From assembly GCA_003519645.1 (NCBI GenBank), contig DOWI01000417.1, forward strand, positions 873-11,406: 10,534 nt of DNA, given 5' to 3'. The stretch is from Oscillospiraceae bacterium. GTDB lineage: Bacteria; Bacillota_A; Clostridia; Oscillospirales; Acutalibacteraceae. The translations under genes and the position numbers were made by a program. The notes below the pieces were generated by a model. The model had not been told where the DNA came from. It saw nothing but the letters and a program-made list of their open reading frames with translations, and searched no databases. How positions within the stretch are numbered: the stretch's first letter is position 1; the number at the start of each line of letters is the position of its first letter. This document shows, in pieces, positions 5,989-10,534 of this stretch.

Positions 5989-6909
5989 ATGTCTGATGTC
6001 CTGGTATTGGAAAATGTATATAAGTCTTTTGGCAGCAGGGGTATCATTTCGGATGTTTCTCTGACGGTAAAGGAAGGGGAGGTATTCGGGTTTCTGGGTC
6101 CCAACGGTGCCGGTAAAACCACCACCATCAAAATGATTTTGGGACTTTTATCGATTGACAGTGGGCACATTTCGATTCTTGGCAACGATATTGAAAAGAA
6201 TTTTGAAGCTGCGATGCGGCATATCAGCGGCATTGTTGAAAATCCGGATATGTACGGCTATTTATCCGGCTATGATAATCTGCTCATTCATGCACGCGCT
6301 TGCGGCGCAACAAAAGAACGCATTGACGAGGTTGTGCAGCTGGTGGGTATGCAATTGCGTATCCGTGATAAGTTCAAAAGCTATTCTCTGGGAATGAAAC
6401 AGCGATTGGGCGTGGCGCAGGCACTGCTTCACAATCCAAAAATTATGATACTGGACGAACCCACCAACGGACTTGACCCCGCCGGGATCAAGGAAGTGCG
6501 CGACCTGCTCCGATATCTCGCGCATACCCAGGGTATGAGTATATTTGTTTCCAGCCATATTCTGCAGGAAATGCAGCAGATGTGCGATACGGTTTGTATC
6601 ATCAACAATGGTCGTATTCTTCGCATCGGCAGTGTTGAAGAGCTTACTAAAGGCGGCGGCGCCGGATTATATCGTTACAGACTCCGCCCGATGGAACAAG
6701 CGGTGGCGTTGCTCCAGGAGAATATTCCCGACCGTATTGCCGCTGTTCATGACGAATTTGTAGATGTTCGTGTCAAAGAGGAGGAGCTGGACACGCTCAA
6801 TCGACGCCTGATGGAGAATAACGTTTCAATTTACGGATTGAGCGCGGTTGAAACCTCGCTTGAACAAAGCTTTATGGAAATAACGGGAGGGGGTAATATT
6901 GTTGGCTAA
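5989..6909 (+). CDS. ABC transporter ATP-binding protein (BcrA/LanF-like)
   Basis: A 306-residue ATPase that powers the adjacent permease. The nucleotide-binding domain covers about residues 4-215: Walker A GPNGAGKTT (37-45), signature SLGMKQR (133-139), Walker B IMILDEP (152-158), D-loop GLDP (161-164), H-loop His190. The Q-loop position reads GIVENP with Glu84 in place of Gln, a feature shared with the bacitracin/lantibiotic exporter branch (BcrA, LanF). About 90 C-terminal residues form an extra domain typical of that branch. The in-frame GTG at 5977 lies within the ribosome binding site AAAGGGTGG (5972-5980); the ATG at 5989, 8 bases after it, is the start. The stop overlaps the permease start by 11 bases. 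The substrate is unknown; a peptide or antibiotic is plausible. Confidence 0.95.
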   Translation: MSDVLVLENVYKSFGSRGIISDVSLTVKEGEVFGFLGPNGAGKTTTIKMILGLLSIDSGHISILGNDIEKNFEAAMRHISGIVENPDMYGYLSGYDNLLIHARACGATKERIDEVVQLVGMQLRIRDKFKSYSLGMKQRLGVAQALLHNPKIMILDEPTNGLDPAGIKEVRDLLRYLAHTQGMSIFVSSHILQEMQQMCDTVCIINNGRILRIGSVEELTKGGGAGLYRYRLRPMEQAVALLQENIPDRIAAVHDEFVDVRVKEEELDTLNRRLMENNVSIYGLSAVETSLEQSFMEITGGGNIVG

Positions 6910-8470
6910 TCATTATGTGCTTTTAAAAAACGAGCGGCTAAAGCTTTATAAAAAACCTTCCGCCTGGGTATTGATGGGTGCCATCGTGCTGCTCACCCTT
7001 TTTAGTCTGGTTATCAACAAACTCATGTTTCGGAGCGCCGGAGGTTATAGTCCCTCCTGGCAGGAGCAATATAATTGGGGTCTTGAGGATCTGAACGGCC
7101 AACTGAAAGAGAACCCCGAGGAGATATATACCGCACAGTCAATCGAGGCACTGAAATATCTTCTGGAAAACAACATCTCTCCCCAGGACTTGCGAACCGA
7201 TTTGGTTTTTGAATACTACAATCTGAAAGCCGAACAGTTATCTAAAGGTGAGATACCGGGGCAGAAACAAAATGAAGGTAAGCCAATCATCCAACACGGA
7301 GATTGGGCAAAACCCGGTATGGAGTATGGCTATGCCGAAAACCGCAATATGACAGACGGGGAACGTCAGGAGCGGATGGAAAAGCTGCAGTCTATTCTGA
7401 AATCCAATGACTGGAGAAAGTTTATTGACTTTAAAATTGATGATATCAAAAGCGGATTGATTGGTTCAAATTCGGATCAAGAGAAGCAGGTTAATATTGA
7501 GATGTACGAGCTTTACCGCCAGCATAACATTGTACCGATTTCGGATATTAATAACAATCTTTATTATAGAGGCTATGGCCCTAACCAAGAAAATAATGAT
7601 TTTTTATGGAAAAGCCGCGAAATTGAGACCATACGTCAGAACAAGCTGAGTGTACTTCGGGGTGAGGATGAAAATGGCAACTTGCTTACTAAAAATCGAA
7701 TTAGAAATCTGGAACAGGATATAAATGTAGCCTTGAAACGCCTGAGTACCAATACAGCCCCGATTTCCTATAATTCATTTTTGGGGTTGCTGGAGAGTTC
7801 TGCCTCCGAGATTAGCCTAATTTCAATCCTGCTGATTGTATATGCGGGGGGGATATTCGCATCCGAATACGGAAGCGGCACCATTAAGATGCTATTAATT
7901 ACACCCCACAAGCGAAACAAGATTTTTTGGTCCAAAACCATACTGATGATGGAGCTGACTGCCATTGCACTGGCTTTAAATCTTGCGCTGGCATTTATTT
8001 TTAGTGGTGTGTTTACCGCCTTTAAGGGTATCGGTTCCATGCAGGTTATATCTGTTTTCGGCAGTGTGGTTCAGTTGCCGTATCTGTTGTATATTGTTTT
8101 GAGATTTTTGATATTGGTGCTGCCGGTTCTTACCTATGGTGCGCTTGCCATGATGATGTCGGTTGTTACAAGAAAAAGCGCGATATCCATTGCCGCTACC
8201 ATGATGCTGATGTTCGGCGGAAATATTGTGATGGGGATTCTCAGTGTGGTAAGCCAAGGCAAGGTGCTTCCAGGGATCAAGTTTCTTCTATTTTCAAATA
8301 CAGAGCTTTCATCCTATCTGCCATCTGCCAGTTCGGCTTTTATGGGTGGGATGTCGAGTATGGTTGACGGTACCATGACGCTGGGTTTCTCGGTTGCCGT
8401 TTTAGCTGTGTATACGGTATGCTTCCTGTGGATTGCACATGACAGCTTTTGCCGCAGGGATGTGAAATAA
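6899..8470 (+). CDS. ABC-2 type permease with large extracytoplasmic domain
   Basis: A 523-residue membrane partner of the preceding ATPase. The first helix is at about 22-41, followed by a long hydrophilic, Glu/Gln/Asn-rich region (about 45-300) that should face outside. Then come about five helices at roughly 303-322, 348-375, 388-418, 426-452 and 493-513. ASEYGSGTIKMLLITPHKRNKIFWSK (321-346), after the second helix, is the cytoplasmic coupling motif typical of ABC-2 permeases. Translation starts at a TTG: GGGAGG (6885-6890) lies 8 bases before it, within the end of the ATPase gene, and no ATG follows nearby. Typical small permeases of this group are about 240-330 residues, so the excess is almost all in the first outer loop. 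A terminator lies about 120 bases downstream. Confidence 0.9.
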   Translation: MLANHYVLLKNERLKLYKKPSAWVLMGAIVLLTLFSLVINKLMFRSAGGYSPSWQEQYNWGLEDLNGQLKENPEEIYTAQSIEALKYLLENNISPQDLRTDLVFEYYNLKAEQLSKGEIPGQKQNEGKPIIQHGDWAKPGMEYGYAENRNMTDGERQERMEKLQSILKSNDWRKFIDFKIDDIKSGLIGSNSDQEKQVNIEMYELYRQHNIVPISDINNNLYYRGYGPNQENNDFLWKSREIETIRQNKLSVLRGEDENGNLLTKNRIRNLEQDINVALKRLSTNTAPISYNSFLGLLESSASEISLISILLIVYAGGIFASEYGSGTIKMLLITPHKRNKIFWSKTILMMELTAIALALNLALAFIFSGVFTAFKGIGSMQVISVFGSVVQLPYLLYIVLRFLILVLPVLTYGALAMMMSVVTRKSAISIAATMMLMFGGNIVMGILSVVSQGKVLPGIKFLLFSNTELSSYLPSASSAFMGGMSSMVDGTMTLGFSVAVLAVYTVCFLWIAHDSFCRRDVK

Positions 8471-8475
8471 AAGAC

Positions 8476-8556
8476 GGGTGGGTGAATTGCCCTACATGGT
8501 TTTTGGTTGTATAACCAAGTGTCCCACCCTAGCTCGATTTGGCTCAACCCCAAATC
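8476..8556. repeat. Cluster of inverted repeats in the intergenic region
   Basis: Three exact inverted repeats are packed here. GGGTGGG (8476-8482) pairs with CCCACCC (8523-8529). TTGGTT (8503-8508) pairs with AACCAA (8513-8518) inside it. GATTTGG (8536-8542) pairs with CCAAATC (8550-8556). No T-run follows, so this is not an ordinary terminator. It may be a dispersed repeat or a structured RNA; no coding sequence is convincing here. Confidence 0.4.
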
Positions 8557-8593
8557 ACTGGCGGCACGATGACTGCTACACACAACTTAAAAC

Positions 8594-8636
8594 AAAACAG
8601 CACCGCGGAAAATTAACCATTCCGCGGTGCTGTTTT
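8594..8636. terminator. Bidirectional hairpin terminator
   Basis: Perfect 17-bp stem: 8594-8610 (AAAACAGCACCGCGGAA) pairs with 8620-8636 around a 9-base loop. On the minus strand it is followed by a T-rich run (TTTTGTTTTAAG), and on the plus strand by TTTT within the stem. It separates the ABC operon from the convergent rubredoxin gene. Confidence 0.85.
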
Positions 8637-8700
8637 CAACTAAAAGCTCAACTACTCTGGGCTGATAGCCGAGGATTTTATACCAATCGTAAACAATAAA

Positions 8701-8862
8701 TTATTCGACGGGTTCAAACATATCTTTGCCTACACCACATACGGGACATACAAAATCATCCGAAAGATCCTCAAATGCTGTGCCGGGGGCAATATCCTGC
8801 TCCTCCACACCGATAGCCGGATCATATTCATAGCCGCATACAGAACATACATACTTTTTCAT
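8701..8862 (-). CDS. Rubredoxin
   Basis: A complete 53-residue rubredoxin, [18 protein letters not shown] at the start and [19 protein letters not shown] at the end. Cys6, Cys9, Cys39 and Cys42 (two CxxC knuckles) should bind one iron atom. The length and the invariant CGYEYDP and CPxCGxGKDxF patterns match canonical clostridial rubredoxins. It is a small cytoplasmic one-electron carrier, commonly serving rubrerythrin or superoxide reductase in oxygen detoxification by anaerobes; no such partner is in this window. The ribosome binding site AAAGGA lies about 9-10 bases before the ATG. It lies 159 bases downstream of the penicillin-binding protein gene on the same strand, in an AT-rich gap that probably holds its own promoter. 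A hairpin terminator follows. Confidence 0.95.
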   Translation of the reverse strand: MKKYVCSVCGYEYDPAIGVEEQDIAPGTAFEDLSDDFVCPVCGVGKDMFEPVE

Positions 8863-9021
8863 TCAAAACATTCCTTTCTTTTCTTTTTATATCATGTTTA
8901 ATTGCTGCTTCTTACAATAATTGAATCGGCTCACTCCTTGTTCTCCAATTATTATTCATATAATATCATATAAATTATATTTTATATTAAAATTTAATGA
9001 ATATTTTTCAGGGCAGCCCCG
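8863..9021 (-). promoter_or_regulatory. AT-rich intergenic region, probable rubredoxin promoter
   Basis: This gap is strongly AT-rich (8948-9000 is almost entirely A and T). A TATAAT lies on the minus strand at 8979-8974, but the corresponding -35 (ATTCAT) is weak. No clear intrinsic terminator for the penicillin-binding protein gene was seen. Confidence 0.3.
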
Positions 9022-10534
9022 TTATGGTAACAGCACACCCTGAGGTGTTGGAGCAAGGCCTTCACTTTTGGATGCAAAATAGTAATCCAGGATTGCCTTA
9101 GCAAGATTGGTGGTTGGTCTGGATGTTCCGTTTTCAAGTACCACTGCAATTGCCACTTCAGGCTTTTCTGCGGGAGCATACGCAATGAACACGCCGTGAT
9201 CCGATCTGCTTTCAACAAGCTGTGCCGTTCCGGTTTTGGCTGCAACTGTGTATTTCGCAGTTGAAAATTGACTTGCAGTTCCGGATTTCGCTGCTTTAAC
9301 CATACCGTCACGCACAGCGTTAATTGCTTCTTTGGACAGTTTTGCTTTTGATGCAATCTCCGGTTCTACCACCTTTTCGGTTCCGTCGTAGCTTCTGATG
9401 CTCTTTACAAGGTGGGTTTTATAACGGACACCATCGTTGGCAAGCGTCATTGCATAGGATGCGAGCTGAATGGGAGTGAACAGGTTATCCGACTGACCGA
9501 TTGCGGCAGTGCTGTTATCGGCAGGATACCATAGCTTTCCTACGGCTTTGCTGTGGGCTTTTCCTGCAAGAACACCTTCGGTCTCGCCAATTTCTATACC
9601 GGTTTTTTGTCCAAGACCGTAATGAATGGAGTATTCATTCATTTTATCAATACCGAGCCGACGGCCTAGATCGTAAAAGAAAACGTTACATGATTTCGCA
9701 ATGGCATCCACAACACTTATATGTCCGTGATAGCCCATACAATACAGGGTTAAATTTTTATAATATTTGTATTCTGTGCGGCAGGCTATCGGAGCAGAGT
9801 CTTTATTGATAAGTCCTTCGGTGATTCCAGCAAGCGCAACGCCGGGCTTCATTGTAGAACCGCAGGCAAATGCTCCGAAAAGCGCCCGATTAAACAGTGG
9901 TTTATCTTTATTATTAATCAACTTGCCGTATTCTTTGTTATATGTCGAGAGATCAAAATCCGGCCAGCTTGCCGAAACCAGAACCCCCCCGCTTTTAACA
10001 TCCAGCATGACCACAGAACCGCTGCGGACATCATGACCGTTGTTTTTAACATTTTTCGGTCGGCTGCGAAGCTCCGAAATTGCTTTATTCAGCTCGTCCT
10101 GTGATTTCTTTTGTAACCCATAATCTAATGTCAGAACCACCGTATTACCCGGGATCGGAGGGGTGGTTTGTTTTTTTTCAACAACAGTACCGCCGGTATC
10201 CTTGGTTACTGTATTAACGCCATTCTTACCGCGAAGCTCGCTTTCCAGAGCCTGCTCGATACCGCTTTTACCAACTGTATCGTTCAATCTGTAACCTTTA
10301 TTTTTCAGCTCGGCATATTCTTCGGCATAAATCGGACCAACGGTTCCGAGAAGATGCGCGCCCACCCGTTTGCTGACATATTCGCGTACCGGCGTTGCCT
10401 GTACATTCACCCCCGGGTAATTTGCGCTGTTCTCAAGTATAATGTTATAGGTGTCCTCGGTTACATCGTTTGAAAAAGTATACGGATTGGTGATGGAAAA
10501 TTGGCGAGTTTCCATTTCATAACGTACGCCCGCC
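9022..10534 (-). CDS. Class B penicillin-binding protein (PBP2/MrdA-like), 5' end outside window
   Basis: The C-terminal 500 or so residues of a peptidoglycan D,D-transpeptidase, which cross-links stem peptides outside the membrane. The reading frame is open to the window edge (AGVRYE precedes the Met at 10515), so the N-terminus and membrane anchor are missing. Numbering from that Met: the dimerisation-domain motif AHLLGTVGPIYAEEY (53-67), then YRLNDTVGKSGIEQALESELRG (75-96) as in PBP2. The transpeptidase domain has the catalytic STMK (Ser220, Lys223), SCN (275-277) and KTGTAQ (427-432). No PASTA domains follow; the protein ends about 65 residues after KTG. All three catalytic motifs are intact. 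The family fits MrdA/PBP2 (elongation) better than FtsI, but SpoVD-like sporulation paralogues cannot be excluded from this fragment. Confidence 0.93.
   Translation of the reverse strand, partial: AGVRYEMETRQFSITNPYTFSNDVTEDTYNIILENSANYPGVNVQATPVREYVSKRVGAHLLGTVGPIYAEEYAELKNKGYRLNDTVGKSGIEQALESELRGKNGVNTVTKDTGGTVVEKKQTTPPIPGNTVVLTLDYGLQKKSQDELNKAISELRSRPKNVKNNGHDVRSGSVVMLDVKSGGVLVSASWPDFDLSTYNKEYGKLINNKDKPLFNRALFGAFACGSTMKPGVALAGITEGLINKDSAPIACRTEYKYYKNLTLYCMGYHGHISVVDAIAKSCNVFFYDLGRRLGIDKMNEYSIHYGLGQKTGIEIGETEGVLAGKAHSKAVGKLWYPADNSTAAIGQSDNLFTPIQLASYAMTLANDGVRYKTHLVKSIRSYDGTEKVVEPEIASKAKLSKEAINAVRDGMVKAAKSGTASQFSTAKYTVAAKTGTAQLVESRSDHGVFIAYAPAEKPEVAIAVVLENGTSRPTTNLAKAILDYYFASKSEGLAPTPQGVLLP

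Noticed and set aside
8314..8583. Minus-strand open frame spanning the permease 3' end and the intergenic repeats
   Set aside because: It is mostly antisense to the permease and lacks a ribosome binding site; its intergenic part coincides with inverted repeats rather than codon-like sequence.
8913..8939. Second AAGGAG (minus strand, 8939-8934) suggesting a tiny gene upstream of rubredoxin
   Set aside because: No ATG, GTG or TTG start at proper spacing opens a frame; the only frame in place stops after four codons.
8994..9356. Minus-strand 120-codon frame overlapping the penicillin-binding protein
   Set aside because: It is a frame-shifted shadow of the transpeptidase domain, which is intact in its own frame through KTGTAQ.

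Overview
The window looks like chromosomal DNA of a spore-lineage member of the Clostridia (an Oscillospiraceae/Ruminococcaceae-like Firmicute). The reasons are strong GGAGG-type ribosome binding sites, moderate G+C, a yaaL-bofA pair (BofA is the pro-sigma-K processing inhibitor of endospore formers), a membrane beta-propeller protein of the clostridial/archaeal PF09826 type, a clostridial-style rubredoxin and a class B PBP. The taxonomic placement is inference from gene content. No phage genes, insertion sequence, CRISPR array, tRNA or rRNA was seen.

Layout. 1-130: intergenic DNA with a strong GC hairpin at the left edge. 146-1655 (+): two tandem cyclophilin-type peptidyl-prolyl isomerases, the first cytosolic and the second an exported lipoprotein with a large extra loop. 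1669-1705: a bidirectional terminator. 1718-4415 (-): an ECF sigma factor overlapping the gene for a single-pass membrane protein with an extracytoplasmic beta-propeller, arranged like a sigma/anti-sigma pair. 4416-4625: a divergent promoter region. 4626-5158 (+): yaaL (DUF2508) and bofA, followed by a hairpin terminator. 5354-8470 (+): a three-gene operon of an unknown membrane-anchored protein, an ABC ATPase, and an ABC-2 permease with an unusually large extracytoplasmic domain. 8471-8700: structured intergenic DNA ending in a perfect 17-bp hairpin between convergent genes. 8701-8862 (-): a 53-residue rubredoxin. 9022-10534 (-): a class B penicillin-binding protein whose 5' end lies outside the window.

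How the genes fit together. Several units act at the cell envelope: exported protein folding (lipoprotein isomerase), a possible trans-envelope signalling pair (ECF sigma plus propeller), a BcrAB/LanFEG-like exporter that could handle a peptide or antibiotic, and a peptidoglycan transpeptidase. They appear to be separately transcribed, so a single envelope-stress programme is a hypothesis and is not shown by the sequence. The most interesting lead is the sigma/beta-propeller pair, where the propeller could be the sensor domain of a non-canonical anti-sigma factor that lacks a visible zinc anti-sigma motif.
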